A DNA stretch of 64,000 nt from UBA4656 sp002405525 (GTDB lineage: Bacteria > Pseudomonadota > Gammaproteobacteria > Xanthomonadales > Ahniellaceae). Below the pieces are notes generated by a model. The model made no database searches and was not told the DNA's origin. It saw only the letters and a program-made list of their open reading frames with translations. Shown piece by piece: positions 8,655 to 17,338 of this stretch; within the stretch, counting starts at the first letter, position 1, and each line of letters starts with the position of its first letter. The translations under genes were made by a program, and so were the position numbers. Location: NCBI GenBank assembly GCA_036723735.1, contig DAIMGT010000008.1, forward strand, positions 1-64,000, read 5' to 3'.

Positions 8655-10255
8655 GTCTTGCTCCGTGGGTCGGCGGATCGGCGCGCGACCAGCGCGGCGA
8701 TCCGCCCGGCGTGATCTTCCCCGGCCGCGGTTTCGATCGCCAGCGGCACCGGACAGGCCAGGATGCGCGCTTCGAGCCCGGGGTCGAGCAGGGCGGCGAA
8801 CAGAGCGCGCAGGCGCGGACCGAGGCGCAGCAGTTCGACCGCGTCGGCGTGCACGCGCGCGGGGTCGGGGGCATCGACGAGGCGCCGCGCGGCGGCGGTA
8901 GGCGGCAGCCACGGCCACGACAGGTGGCGCTCGCGCGACCACTGGAAGGCGTCCAGCAGATGCGCGCCGGTGCGCTGCACGGCGGGGTCGGGCAGTGCGT
9001 CGAGCAAGCGCGCGATCTCGCCGGCGTCCAGCAACCACGGCGCGCGCAGCCGGACCTGCGCGACGCGGGCGGGTCGCGCTTCGGCGATCGCCAGCGCCAG
9101 CGTCGCCGCCGCACCTGTCGCCTCGACGACCAGCGGCGCGGTCGGCGTCAGCGCGTCGGCCAGCGTCAGCAGGGCCAGCGCCTGGGCCGGCGCGGGCGCG
9201 TCGGCCAGCGATTCGGCGGAAGCACCGTGACCCGGCAGGTCGACCTCGATCGCTGCGTCCGCGCCGCGCGACGCGGGACGGGGCGGTGCCTCGCCGGGCG
9301 CGTGCAGGCGCAGCGTCACCGCGCCGTCGCCGGGCGCCTGCCAGGCGGCCAGCGGCCCGATCACCGTGTCCACGATGCGTCTCCGCGGCGCGCGATCAGC
9401 CGGCGGGTCCAGGCGCAGTGCGGCCGGCGGCTCGCGCGCCAGCGTCGCGTCGAGGATCGCGTCGATCCGCGCATACAGCGCGGGCAGGCCGCCCGTGATG
9501 CGTTCGGCCACCACATGCGCCGGCAGCGCCGGCAGCCGCGAGCGGTGCGTGGCCAGCACGTCCTCGTCGCGGTACAGCAGGTGCGCCGGGCAGCGCAGTT
9601 CGGCGACCCGGTGGCGGTCGCCATAGCGCAGCGCAGCAGCATAGCCGAGCCGGTACTGGTCGCCGACCTCGAGTACGTCCATCACCGCGGCGTGGGTGGC
9701 CTGCGGCGTCGGCGGGTCGAGCGCCAGCGCGGCGGCCGCGCGGCCGTCGTACCACGGGAAATAGAACAGCTGCTCGCGCATCCGGCACCACAGCCAGCGC
9801 AGGTGCGTGCCGTCCCACGACGGCACGAACGGCGGCAGGTAGCGCTCGCCCATCGCCGCGCGCTCGGCGGCATCGAACGCGGCCAGTCCGTCGACGATCA
9901 GCACGCTGGCGCGCTGCGGCGCCATCCAGGCCAGGTGCATGCCGATCAGCCCGCCGGTGTGCATGCCGTACACCGCGAAGCGGTCCAGCCCCAGCGCGTC
10001 GGCCAGTTCCAGCGTCGCCTGCGCGAGGTCGGCGATGCCGGGCGCGGCCAGCGGCAGCGGGGCGGAGTCGCCGAAGCCGGGCGTGTCCGGCGCGACCACG
10101 GTGAAGCGCCCGGCGAGGCGCGGGATCAGCGGCAGCCACTGGCGCGAGTTCTGCGGCGACTGGTGCAGCATCAGCAGCGCCGGGCCCGCACCCGCGACGC
10201 GGCAATGCGCGGTGCGCGGGCCCAGGCGCAGGAAGTGGCGACCGATCGCCGCCAT
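8651..10255 (-). CDS. Tandem alpha/beta-hydrolase-fold protein with His at the nucleophile position
   Basis: 534 residues, about twice a single alpha/beta hydrolase. The N-terminal half has a clear fold: oxyanion region LLMLHQSPQNSRQW (27-40), VVAPDTPGFGDS, and elbow VYGMHTGG (95-102), where the usual G-x-S-x-G reads G-M-H-T-G with His99 instead of Ser. The C-terminal half (from about 320) looks like a second, degenerate hydrolase: it has VEVDLPGHG-like and VVEATGAAATLALAIA segments but no Ser in the elbow. It may hydrolyse through a different nucleophile, act as a lyase, or be a binding protein. Its start overlaps the upstream stop by one base (TGATG), and it overlaps the downstream oxidase gene by four bases. 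Confidence 0.85.
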   Translation of the reverse strand: MAAIGRHFLRLGPRTAHCRVAGAGPALLMLHQSPQNSRQWLPLIPRLAGRFTVVAPDTPGFGDSAPLPLAAPGIADLAQATLELADALGLDRFAVYGMHTGGLIGMHLAWMAPQRASVLIVDGLAAFDAAERAAMGERYLPPFVPSWDGTHLRWLWCRMREQLFYFPWYDGRAAAALALDPPTPQATHAAVMDVLEVGDQYRLGYAAALRYGDRHRVAELRCPAHLLYRDEDVLATHRSRLPALPAHVVAERITGGLPALYARIDAILDATLAREPPAALRLDPPADRAPRRRIVDTVIGPLAAWQAPGDGAVTLRLHAPGEAPPRPASRGADAAIEVDLPGHGASAESLADAPAPAQALALLTLADALTPTAPLVVEATGAAATLALAIAEARPARVAQVRLRAPWLLDAGEIARLLDALPDPAVQRTGAHLLDAFQWSRERHLSWPWLPPTAAARRLVDAPDPARVHADAVELLRLGPRLRALFAALLDPGLEARILACPVPLAIETAAGEDHAGRIAALVARRSADPRSKT

Positions 10256-11295
10256 CAGCCGCTCCGGCCGGTGGCCGGCGTGCCGTCGACCCGCACCAGC
10301 AGCTTGCCGACGTTGGCGCCGCGCATCAGGTCGACGAAGGCCTGCGGGGCGGCGGCGAGGCCGCGCCGCACGTCCTCGCGCCAGCGGATGCTGCCGTCGC
10401 GCACTCCGGGGGCGACCTCGGCGAGAAAATCGGGCAAGCGATCGAGATGGTCGTAGACCACCAGTCCGGTCAGCGTCGCGCGCGTGCCGATCACCGGTCC
10501 GAGGTTGGGGCCTGGGGGGCGCTGCGCGGCGTTGTACTGGTCGATCAGGCCGCAAAGCACGACCCGCGCGTGCTTGCGCAGCAGTCCGATGGCCGCTTCC
10601 AGGACCCGTCCACCGACGTTGTCGAAATAGACGTCGATGCCGTCTGGACAGGTCGCGCGCAACTGCGCCTCGAAGTCCTTGGCGCGGTAGTCCACGCACG
10701 CGGCGTAGCCGAATTCCGTCACCGCCAGCCGGCACTTGTCCGGCCCGCCGGCGATACCGACCGGGCGCGCGCCGTCGCGACGCGCCAGTTGGCCGGCCAG
10801 GCTGCCGACCGCGCCGGCGGCGGTGGACACCAGCACCGTGTCGCCCGCCCGCGGGCGCGCGATCGTGCGCAGCCCGGCCCACGCCGTGAGCCCCGGGATG
10901 CCCAGCACGCCCAGCGCGGTGGTGGGTGGGGCGAGCCCGGGATCGACGCGCCGCACCGCGGCGGCCGGCAGGGCGGCGGTCTCGCGCCAGCCGCAGTCGC
11001 CGACCACGAGGTCGCCGGGCGCGAAACCCGGCTCGCCGCTCTCGCCCACCGTGCAACGCCCCGTTCCGGGCACCACCGCGCCCACCGGCGGCCGTGCGGT
11101 GAGATAGCGCGCGCCCAGCAGCGCGCGCAGGTAGGGGTCGATCGACAGGCAGTCCACGCGCACCCGCAGTTCGCCTGCGGACGGCCGCGGGACAACGTCC
11201 TCGTCGAGACGGAAATCGTCGGCACGCGGTGCGCCTTCCGGATGGCGGGCGATCCGCACCACCTGCTGGCGGGGGGGCGAGGTCAAGGTCGTCAC
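10255..11295 (-). CDS. NADP-dependent MDR-family oxidoreductase (zinc-free)
   Basis: 346 residues. Medium-chain dehydrogenase/reductase of the CurA / prostaglandin-reductase group, which reduces conjugated C=C bonds with NADPH. The nucleotide-binding motif is STAAGAVGSLAGQ (157-169), and the tail CGLIDQYN... is typical of this group. The cysteines and histidines of zinc MDRs are absent. I chose GTG at 11295 because the N-terminus then begins with the family-like QQVVRIARHPEGAP stretch; a longer reading runs into the promoter. It is the first gene of the eight-gene minus-strand cluster, divergent from the TonB receptor. Confidence 0.9.
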   Translation of the reverse strand: MTTLTSPPRQQVVRIARHPEGAPRADDFRLDEDVVPRPSAGELRVRVDCLSIDPYLRALLGARYLTARPPVGAVVPGTGRCTVGESGEPGFAPGDLVVGDCGWRETAALPAAAVRRVDPGLAPPTTALGVLGIPGLTAWAGLRTIARPRAGDTVLVSTAAGAVGSLAGQLARRDGARPVGIAGGPDKCRLAVTEFGYAACVDYRAKDFEAQLRATCPDGIDVYFDNVGGRVLEAAIGLLRKHARVVLCGLIDQYNAAQRPPGPNLGPVIGTRATLTGLVVYDHLDRLPDFLAEVAPGVRDGSIRWREDVRRGLAAAPQAFVDLMRGANVGKLLVRVDGTPATGRSG

Positions 11296-11522
11296 GAGGT
11301 CTTGCGACAGGAAATGCCTGAATGATATATCTTTAGGACAAATCGGGCAGCGGCGGCGCGCCGCGTTGCCCGGCGTGCAGGCAGTTCCGGTCGCGTGCCT
11401 GCGGCCGGTCGGGGACTCGCAGCCGATCCGGCGACTGTGCGGATCGGCGAAGCCTCCGCCGGCACTGCGATGATTCGGTGCGCCCACCACGAGCGGCCCG
11501 ACCGAGGCCGAGGGGAACCACG
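11296..11522. promoter_or_regulatory. Divergent promoter region of catabolic cluster and TonB receptor
   Basis: 227 bases between the GTG of the oxidoreductase and the ATG of the receptor. Bases 11321-11334 (AATGATATATCTTT) form an imperfect palindrome around GATATATC, the only AT-rich patch in the region. On the minus strand TATATC/TATCAT could serve as a -10 box about 30 bases before the GTG. The palindrome is a plausible operator for the GntR-family regulator encoded downstream of the receptor. The receptor has a GAGGGG Shine-Dalgarno sequence before its ATG. All roles are inferred. Confidence 0.5.
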
Positions 11523-13667
11523 ATGAAACTGCCTTGCCGCCGCATGCTCAGCCTCGCAGTCGCCGCCGCGCTGCTGCCCGCCGCGGCGCTCGCCGCGCCC
11601 ACCCCGGGTCCCGCCCCCGAAGCCGATCCTGCGCCGCAGGACGCGCAGACGCTGGAGGCGGTGACCGTCACCGCGCAGCGCCGCGAGGAGCAGCTGCAGA
11701 AGACCCCGATCTCGATCACCGCGCTGTCGGCGCAGGACCTCGAGCGCCGGCAGGTCACCCGCCTCGACGACCTCAAGTTCGAGGTCCCGAACCTGATCAT
11801 CGAGCCGAACACCGGCACCACGACCGGGGCCAAGATCTTCCTGCGCGGCGTCGGCGCCGACGAATCCCTGTTCACCGCCGACCCGGCGGTGGCGATCTAC
11901 ATCGACGACGTCTACATCCCGCGCCAGACCGGCGCCCTGTTCGACCTCTACGACGTGGAGCGCGTCGAGGTCTTGCGAGGCCCTCAGGGCACGCTTTACG
12001 GGCGCAATGCGACCGGCGGCGCGATCCGCTACATCACCCGCCAGCCCAACGGCGATCCGTCCTTCGTGGTCAGCGGGCAGCTCGGCAATCTCGGGCGCGG
12101 CGATCTGCGTACCGCGCTCGGCGGCCGGCTCGGCGAGGCGCTGGACTTCTCCGCCGCGGCGCTGACCCGCAACCGAGACGGCTTCTCGCGCGACGTCACC
12201 AACAACCGTGACGTGAACGACCAGGAGGTCTACGCGATGCGGCTCGGGTTCTCGATGCCGCTGGGCGACTCGACGCGCGCCTCTTTCAACCTCGACGGCA
12301 ACAAGGAGCGCTCGGGTCCCGCCTACGCCACCGGCGTGATCCGCGCCGGCGGCACGCGTCCGGTCCTCGATCCCGACAACGACTACTACACCCTGCAGAC
12401 CAACGTGGTGCAGGGGCGCAACAACCTCGACCAGTTCGGTGCGGTGCTCACTCTCGAGAGCGAACTCGATTGGGCCACGTGGCGCAACATCGTTCACTAC
12501 CGAAGCATGCAGAACCTGCTGTTCGGGGATTTTGACGGCACCGCGCAGACCCGGTTCCATCTGTTCCAGGATCAGGATCAGGATCAGAAGGGCTACGAGT
12601 CGCAGCTCATCTCGGCATCGGAGGGCCCGTTCACCTGGGTCGGTGGCCTGTTCTGGTTCAAGGAATCGAACAACCAGCCGACGCGGCAGGACATCTTCGC
12701 CACCGGCTCGACCAACACCATCAATCTCGACACCGATGCGCGGGCCGTCTACGGCCAGGGCACCTGGGCCTTCAGCGACGCCCTGCGCCTGACCGGCGGC
12801 CTGCGCTGGTCGTGGGAGGAGAAGGACTTCTCGGTCGTCTCGATTCGCGCCAACGGCACGCCGAACTTCAGCTTCGCCAAGAAGGACGAATGGAGCAAGC
12901 TCGACTGGCGCCTCGCACTGGACTACTCGATCAGCGACGACGTGATGGCTTACGCCAGTGCCGCGACCGGCTTCAAGAGCGGCGGCTTCAACGGCCGCGG
13001 CGGCTCCGCGGCGGCAATCACCACCGTCGACGAGGAAACCGTGCTGGCTTACGAGGTGGGCCTCAAGACCACCCTGCTGGACGAACGCCTGCGCTTCAAC
13101 GCCGCGTACTACCGCAACCAGTACGACGATCTGCAGCTGACCGCCTTCGCGCCCGATGGCACGTCGCTGCTGCTCAACGCCGCCGACACCCGCATCCAGG
13201 GCTTCGAGATCGACGCCACCGCCCTGCTCGCGCAGGGGTGGACGGCCAATGCGTCGGTGGGAACGATCGATGCCGAATACACCGCCTTCAGCGCCATCAA
13301 CCGGCCGATCTTCGAGGGCAAAGAGCTGAAGCAGGCGCCGGAACTGACCTGGACGGTCGGCACGCAGTACAGGATGGAGATGGCCGACGGCAGCCTCGTG
13401 ATGGGCGTGCAGGCGCACTACACCGACGAGCATTTCCAGAACCTCGCCAACTCGCCGATCATCAAGACCGACGAGTACACCCTGGTCGATGCGCGCATTG
13501 CCTACGAGGCAGACGGCGGCCGCTGGATGGTGGCGCTGTGGGGCAAGAATCTCACCGACGAGGAGTACTTCACCGGCGCCTTTGACCTCGCCGCGCTCGG
13601 CTTCGCCGACGCGTACATGAACGTGCCTCGCACCTACGGCATCGATTTCCGCTATCGCTTCTGGTGA
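11523..13667 (+). CDS. TonB-dependent outer-membrane receptor
   Basis: 714 residues. Signal peptide about 1-25 (LSLAVAAALLPAAALAAP). TonB-box-like segment LEAVTVTAQR at 44-53, plug domain to about 180 (IFLRGVGADESLF, VEVLRGPQGTLYGRNATGG), then a 22-strand-type barrel ending in an aromatic residue (YGIDFRYRFW). Receptors with this plug sequence (VTVTAQRREE, LRGPQGTLYGRNATGGA) are typical importers of organic nutrients. It is divergent from the catabolic cluster, so it probably imports that pathway's substrate across the outer membrane. A DQDQDQ codon repeat occurs at about residues 349-355 in a predicted loop. Starts at the ATG with a GAGGGG ribosome site. Confidence 0.95.
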   Translation: MKLPCRRMLSLAVAAALLPAAALAAPTPGPAPEADPAPQDAQTLEAVTVTAQRREEQLQKTPISITALSAQDLERRQVTRLDDLKFEVPNLIIEPNTGTTTGAKIFLRGVGADESLFTADPAVAIYIDDVYIPRQTGALFDLYDVERVEVLRGPQGTLYGRNATGGAIRYITRQPNGDPSFVVSGQLGNLGRGDLRTALGGRLGEALDFSAAALTRNRDGFSRDVTNNRDVNDQEVYAMRLGFSMPLGDSTRASFNLDGNKERSGPAYATGVIRAGGTRPVLDPDNDYYTLQTNVVQGRNNLDQFGAVLTLESELDWATWRNIVHYRSMQNLLFGDFDGTAQTRFHLFQDQDQDQKGYESQLISASEGPFTWVGGLFWFKESNNQPTRQDIFATGSTNTINLDTDARAVYGQGTWAFSDALRLTGGLRWSWEEKDFSVVSIRANGTPNFSFAKKDEWSKLDWRLALDYSISDDVMAYASAATGFKSGGFNGRGGSAAAITTVDEETVLAYEVGLKTTLLDERLRFNAAYYRNQYDDLQLTAFAPDGTSLLLNAADTRIQGFEIDATALLAQGWTANASVGTIDAEYTAFSAINRPIFEGKELKQAPELTWTVGTQYRMEMADGSLVMGVQAHYTDEHFQNLANSPIIKTDEYTLVDARIAYEADGGRWMVALWGKNLTDEEYFTGAFDLAALGFADAYMNVPRTYGIDFRYRFW

Positions 13668-13706
13668 CCTGTTCCCAGCCCCCGGGATCTCCCCAAGGTC
13701 GCCCTT

Positions 13707-13737
13707 CGTCGCCCGCCTCGCGCGGGCGACGTCGTTT
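13707..13737 (+). terminator. Probable terminator after TonB receptor gene
   Basis: Ten-base stem CGTCGCCCGC (13707-13716) / GCGGGCGACG (13722-13731) with a 5-base loop, followed by TCGTTT. Only a short T-run, but position and stem strength fit transcription termination 40 bases after the receptor stop. Confidence 0.6.
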
Positions 13738-13748
13738 CGGAGCAGGCA

Positions 13749-13793
13749 GGGCCCGGGGTGTAGGGCCCAGGGCATAGGGCCCGCGGTATGGGG
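13749..13793. repeat. GGGCCCAGGG-TATA low-complexity repeat, copy 1
   Basis: Alternating GGGCCC and (A/G)TAGGG or TATGGGG words, e.g. TAGGGCCCAGGGCATAGGG. A further GGGCCCAGGGCCC lies at about 13818-13830. The same word pattern recurs at 17187-17221 and, inverted, at 17339-17380. It occupies the gap between the receptor and regulator genes. Confidence 0.65.
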
Positions 13794-13867
13794 ACGATGG
13801 ATGTGGCCGCGCGTTTTGGGCCCAGGGCCCGCTTTCGAAGCGCGCGCCCCGCGTTCGCAGTCACCGC

Positions 13868-13873
13868 TAGACT
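13868..13873 (+). promoter_or_regulatory. Leaderless-type -10 box of the GntR gene
   Basis: TAGACT with exactly six bases to the ATG at 13880 and no Shine-Dalgarno between. The same TAnnnT-N6-ATG layout is repeated at other genes in the window, so transcription probably starts at or next to the A of the ATG. Confidence 0.55.
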
Positions 13874-13879
13874 TGAAGC

Positions 13880-14626
13880 ATGCCCCGCACCGCCGCGCCC
13901 CCGCCCCGCTACCGCGAGATTGCCGCGCGCTTCGCTGCCGAGGTCGCCGGCGGCGCGCGGCGGGTGGGCGACCTGCTGCCGACCGAGATCGAGATCTGCC
14001 GCACCTTCGGCGTCAGCCGCCACACCGCCCGCGAGGCCCTGCGGCTGCTCGAGCGCGATGGTCTGGTCGCGCGGCGGCAGGGCTCGGGCACCCGGGTCGT
14101 GCGGCCGGCCGCGCCGGTGGCCCAGCGCCGGCCGGGGCGTACCATCGACGACCTGCTGCAGTACGGCAATGCGACCCGGCTGGTGATCGACCGCCGTCGA
14201 CGCCAGCGCGCCGGTGCTCAGGCGGCGGCACTCGGGGTCGCGCCGGCCGACACCGTTCTGCACCTGTCGGGCCTGCGCTACGCACGTGGCCGCCGCGCGC
14301 CGCTGGGTGCGACCGAAGTACGGGTACCGCTGGTGGTCGCGCCGGCCGACGGTGCGCTGCTGGACGCCGATCGCGCGGTTCCGGCTCTGGTGGCGCTGCT
14401 CGACCCCGGCCGCTTGCTCCGGGTCGAGCAGACGTTCGCCGCCGAGAACCTCGGGGCGGCGGCGGCGCGCCGGCTGGCCGTGTCGCCGGGCACGGCCGCG
14501 CTGCGCATCGAGCGCCGCTACATCGGCACCGATGGGCGGGCGCTGGCGCTGGCGGTAAGCATTCATCCTGCCGGGCGTTTCGCCTATCCGAGCGTGCTCG
14601 AGCGCGATCCGGGGCCGGGTCGCTGA
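13880..14626 (+). CDS. GntR-family transcriptional regulator (HutC/UTRA type)
   Basis: 248 residues. The winged helix at about 8-75 shows the GntR pattern: LLPTEIEICRTFGVSRHTAR, then LRLLERDGLVARRQGSGTRV. The C-terminal 150 residues fit a UTRA effector-binding domain of the HutC subfamily (closing part AALRIERRYIGTDGRALALA). It lies 212 bases after the TonB receptor and in the same direction, so it is the likely regulator of the divergent catabolic cluster and receptor, releasing DNA on binding a pathway metabolite (inference). It has its own leaderless-type promoter. Confidence 0.9.
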   Translation: MPRTAAPPPRYREIAARFAAEVAGGARRVGDLLPTEIEICRTFGVSRHTAREALRLLERDGLVARRQGSGTRVVRPAAPVAQRRPGRTIDDLLQYGNATRLVIDRRRRQRAGAQAAALGVAPADTVLHLSGLRYARGRRAPLGATEVRVPLVVAPADGALLDADRAVPALVALLDPGRLLRVEQTFAAENLGAAAARRLAVSPGTAALRIERRYIGTDGRALALAVSIHPAGRFAYPSVLERDPGPGR

Positions 14627-14730
14627 TCCGCGCCCGGCCGGCGGCGCGGCGACGACAAGGCCCGGCGCGCCCGGCTATACTTCCGCTGTTCCGCCGCCCG
14701 TGTGCGGCCGCTCCTCGCGGGATTTCCGAC

Positions 14731-15249
14731 GTGCAGACCACCGACTCCGTCTTCCTCAGGCACTTCGCGCAGGTGATCGCGGCGCTCGCCGTCCTGACCG
14801 TGCTGCTGATCGTGGGATCCTGGAAGATCTACGACGCGCAGGGCTTCCACGAGGACAACCCCGCGCAGGTCGCCGAGGCCGCCAGCCGCATCGCGCCGGT
14901 GGCTGCCGCCTACTCCGGCGAGACCGGTCGGGCGGCGATTCTGGCCGCCGAGGCCGCTGCCCGCGCCGCCGCGACCGCCAGCGTGGCGTTCGACGGCGCA
15001 CTGGATGCCGAATTGATCTACCGCAACGTCTGCACGGTCTGCCACGGTACCGGCGCCGGCGGTGCGCCGAAGCCCGAAAAGGCGGCGTGGGCTTCGCGGA
15101 TCGCCAAAGGCCTCGAGACCCTGGTCAAGCACGCGGTGGAGGGCTTCCAGGGCGAGGCCGGCATCATGCCTGCCAAGGGCGGTCGCGCCGACCTCACCGA
15201 CGAGCAGGTCAGGGTCACCGTCGAGTACATGGTGAACAAGTACCGTTGA
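14731..15249 (+). CDS. Cytochrome c5-type c-type cytochrome
   Basis: 172 residues from GTG at 14731; no ATG precedes the membrane anchor, so GTG is preferred. One N-terminal membrane segment (about 11-30) anchors the protein; an Ala-rich linker leads to a single haem domain. Haem motif CTVCH at 101-105 within AELIYRNVCTVCHGTGAGGA, and axial Met in GIMPAKGGR at about 146, the arrangement of cytochrome c5. It carries electrons in the periplasm, probably to terminal oxidases. A TATACT box lies at about 14675. A strong terminator follows the gene. Confidence 0.92.
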   Translation: MQTTDSVFLRHFAQVIAALAVLTVLLIVGSWKIYDAQGFHEDNPAQVAEAASRIAPVAAAYSGETGRAAILAAEAAARAAATASVAFDGALDAELIYRNVCTVCHGTGAGGAPKPEKAAWASRIAKGLETLVKHAVEGFQGEAGIMPAKGGRADLTDEQVRVTVEYMVNKYR

Positions 15250-15274
15250 GCGCGCGCCAGCGCCGCTCGTTCCC

Positions 15275-15303
15275 GGCGCCGCCTGCGGGCGGCGCCTTCG
15301 TTT
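15275..15303 (+). terminator. Intrinsic terminator after cytochrome c5 gene
   Basis: Perfect nine-base stem GGCGCCGCC (15275-15283) / GGCGGCGCC (15288-15296) with a TGCG tetraloop, followed by TTCGTTT. It separates the cytochrome gene from the nuclease gene that starts 12 bases later. Confidence 0.85.
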
Positions 15304-15314
15304 CCGGGGTCCGC

Positions 15315-17174
15315 ATGACGCCACGCCGGTTCCGCCTTTCGACCCTCGCCCTCGCGCTGGCCGCCGGGCTCGCCGGCTGCGGCGCCGGCGACGGGCCCGG
15401 CAGCGCGCCCGTGGTGCTCGCCGCCTTCGCCTGTGGCGAACGCGCGTCCCCGATCCACGCCATCCAGGGCGCGGGCCCGCGCAGCCCCTTCGAGGGCGTG
15501 GTGGTCGACACCGAAGGCGTGGTCACCGCGCGACTCTCGGGCCTCGGCGGGTTCTTCCTGCAGTCGGCCGATGCCACGGCAGATGCCGATCCAGCGACCA
15601 GCGAGGGCCTGTTCGTGCGCACCGCCGAGCCGCGGCGCGACCTCAAGGCCGGCATGCACGTGCGCGTGCGCGGCACCGTGACCGAGGAGGCCGGGGCCGA
15701 TGGCGGCTCCGGGTTCACCGTAATCGCGCCGCTGAACCAGCTGGCGGTATGCGCTGAGTCCGTTGCGTTGCCCGCCGCTTCTGCGGTTGCCGAGCCGCCG
15801 CCGGAATGGGAGCGCTTCGAGGGCATGCGCGTGCTGCTGCCCGGGCCGGTCACCGTCACCGGCAACTTCGAACTGCTGCGCTTCGGCCGCGCCGAGATCT
15901 CGCTGGCGGGACGATTGTTCCATCCCACCGAACGCTTCTCCCCGGGACCGCAGGCGCGCACGCTGGCCGAGGCCAATGCGCGCGCGCGCGTGCTGGTGGA
16001 CGACAATCTCGAGGTCGAGGATCCCCGTCGCGTGTGGTGGCTCGGCGGTCCGGTCGGGCCCGCGCGACCCTGGCGCGTCGGCACCGCAATCGACGGTCTC
16101 GCAGGCGTGCTCGACGAACGCGGCGGCCGCCACCGCCTGCAGTTGACCGCGGAGCCGACGGCGGTGCGTCAGGCGCCACGCCCCACCGCGCCGCCGGCGG
16201 TGGGCGGCACCCACCGCGTGGCCGCCTTCAACCTGCTGAACTGGTTCAACGGCGATGGTCGCGGTGGTGGCTTTCCGACCCCGCGCGGCGCACAGGATGC
16301 CGCTGCCGCCGCGCGCCAGCGCGACAAGCTGGTGGCGGCGATCGTCGCCATGCAGCCCGATGTCGCCGCGCTGATGGAGGTCGAGAACGACGGTCACGAC
16401 CCCGACAGCGCGATCGCGCAGCTGGTGGCCGCGCTCAACGCGGGGCTCGGCGCCGCAGGCGACTACCGTCTGGTCGATCCCGGCGTCGTGCGCCTCGGCG
16501 GTGACCAGATCAAGGTCGGCCTGATCTATCGCAGTGGCCGCGTGCGCGAGGCCGGGCGCGCCGCCTACATCGAGGGCGGCCCGTTCAGCGACTACAACCG
16601 GGTGCCACTGGCGCAGGCCTTCGAACCCGTTGATGGCGGTGTGCGCTTCGTGGTGGTCGCCAACCACTGGAAATCGAAGGGTGGCTGCGACGAGGCCCAG
16701 CCCGCCGATCGCGACCGCGGCGACGGGCAAGGCTGCTACAACCCGCGGCGCGTCGACGCCGCGCGCGCGATCGCGGACTGGCTGGCGACCGATCCCACCG
16801 GCAGCGGTGGCGCCGGGGCGCTGCTGGTGGGCGATCTCAACGCCTACGGCCAAGAGGATCCGCTGCGGCTGCTGCGCCAGCGCGGCTGGATCGATGCGCT
16901 GCAGCGCTTCGCGGGCGAAACCGCCTACAGCTTCGTATTCGGCGGCGCCAGCGGGCGGCTCGACCATGCACTGGCCTCGGCATCGCTCGCGTCGCGGGTC
17001 GTCGGCGCCGCGGAGTGGCATGTCAATGCCGACGAACTGACGGTCTTCGACTACACCTCCGAACGCAAGGGCGAGCGGCGCCGCGCCCTGTACCGGCCCG
17101 ATCCGTTCCGCTCTTCGGACCACGACCCGCTGGTGGTGGGGCTGGATCTGGTCGCGACGACTGGCGCGCCGTGA
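15315..17174 (+). CDS. Secreted lipoprotein nuclease (ExeM/NucH-like, endonuclease/exonuclease/phosphatase fold)
   Basis: 619 residues. Lipoprotein signal with lipobox LAGC (Cys22). Residues about 45-280 form an OB-fold-like region as in ExeM nucleases (FEGVVVDTEGVVTARLSGLG). The EEP catalytic domain runs from about 300: AFNLLNWFN (metal Asn), LMEVENDG (metal Glu, about 355), VVANHWKSKGG (about 450), LVGDLNAYG (Asp/Asn, about 505) and SSDHDPLVV (Asp-His, about 600). All expected catalytic residues are present. Likely a surface or periplasmic DNase for nucleotide scavenging or biofilm DNA. The ATG at 15315 is chosen because it gives the complete lipoprotein signal. Confidence 0.9.
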   Translation: MTPRRFRLSTLALALAAGLAGCGAGDGPGSAPVVLAAFACGERASPIHAIQGAGPRSPFEGVVVDTEGVVTARLSGLGGFFLQSADATADADPATSEGLFVRTAEPRRDLKAGMHVRVRGTVTEEAGADGGSGFTVIAPLNQLAVCAESVALPAASAVAEPPPEWERFEGMRVLLPGPVTVTGNFELLRFGRAEISLAGRLFHPTERFSPGPQARTLAEANARARVLVDDNLEVEDPRRVWWLGGPVGPARPWRVGTAIDGLAGVLDERGGRHRLQLTAEPTAVRQAPRPTAPPAVGGTHRVAAFNLLNWFNGDGRGGGFPTPRGAQDAAAAARQRDKLVAAIVAMQPDVAALMEVENDGHDPDSAIAQLVAALNAGLGAAGDYRLVDPGVVRLGGDQIKVGLIYRSGRVREAGRAAYIEGGPFSDYNRVPLAQAFEPVDGGVRFVVVANHWKSKGGCDEAQPADRDRGDGQGCYNPRRVDAARAIADWLATDPTGSGGAGALLVGDLNAYGQEDPLRLLRQRGWIDALQRFAGETAYSFVFGGASGRLDHALASASLASRVVGAAEWHVNADELTVFDYTSERKGERRRALYRPDPFRSSDHDPLVVGLDLVATTGAP

Positions 17175-17186
17175 TGGCGCGCCCGA

Positions 17187-17221
17187 GGGTATGGGGCCCA
17201 GGGTATAGGGCCCAGGGCCCA
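17187..17221. repeat. GGGCCCAGGG-TATA repeat, copy 2 (left half of inverted pair)
   Basis: GGGTATGGGGCCCAGGGTAT... pattern directly after the nuclease gene. Together with the inverted copy at 17339-17380 it brackets about 117 bases between two convergent genes and could form a bidirectional terminator structure. Confidence 0.6.
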
Positions 17222-17338
17222 GAACGAACCCGGTCATGGCGGTTCGGGCGTCCGTCGCGTTGTCGGGTGCAGCTCGCGTCGGGAGTGGCGCCGTGGTCGC
17301 TTGGCGCAGCGATGGCCGGCGACCTTGCGCGCTCTCCA

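Noticed and set aside
12567..12587. GATCAG tandem repeat in the receptor gene as a possible contingency locus
   Set aside because: Only three six-base units; a change of whole units keeps the frame, so it would only vary a short DQ loop.
11292..13775. 827-codon minus-strand open frame opposite the TonB receptor
   Set aside because: Antisense of a clearly coding receptor gene; composition of a shadow.
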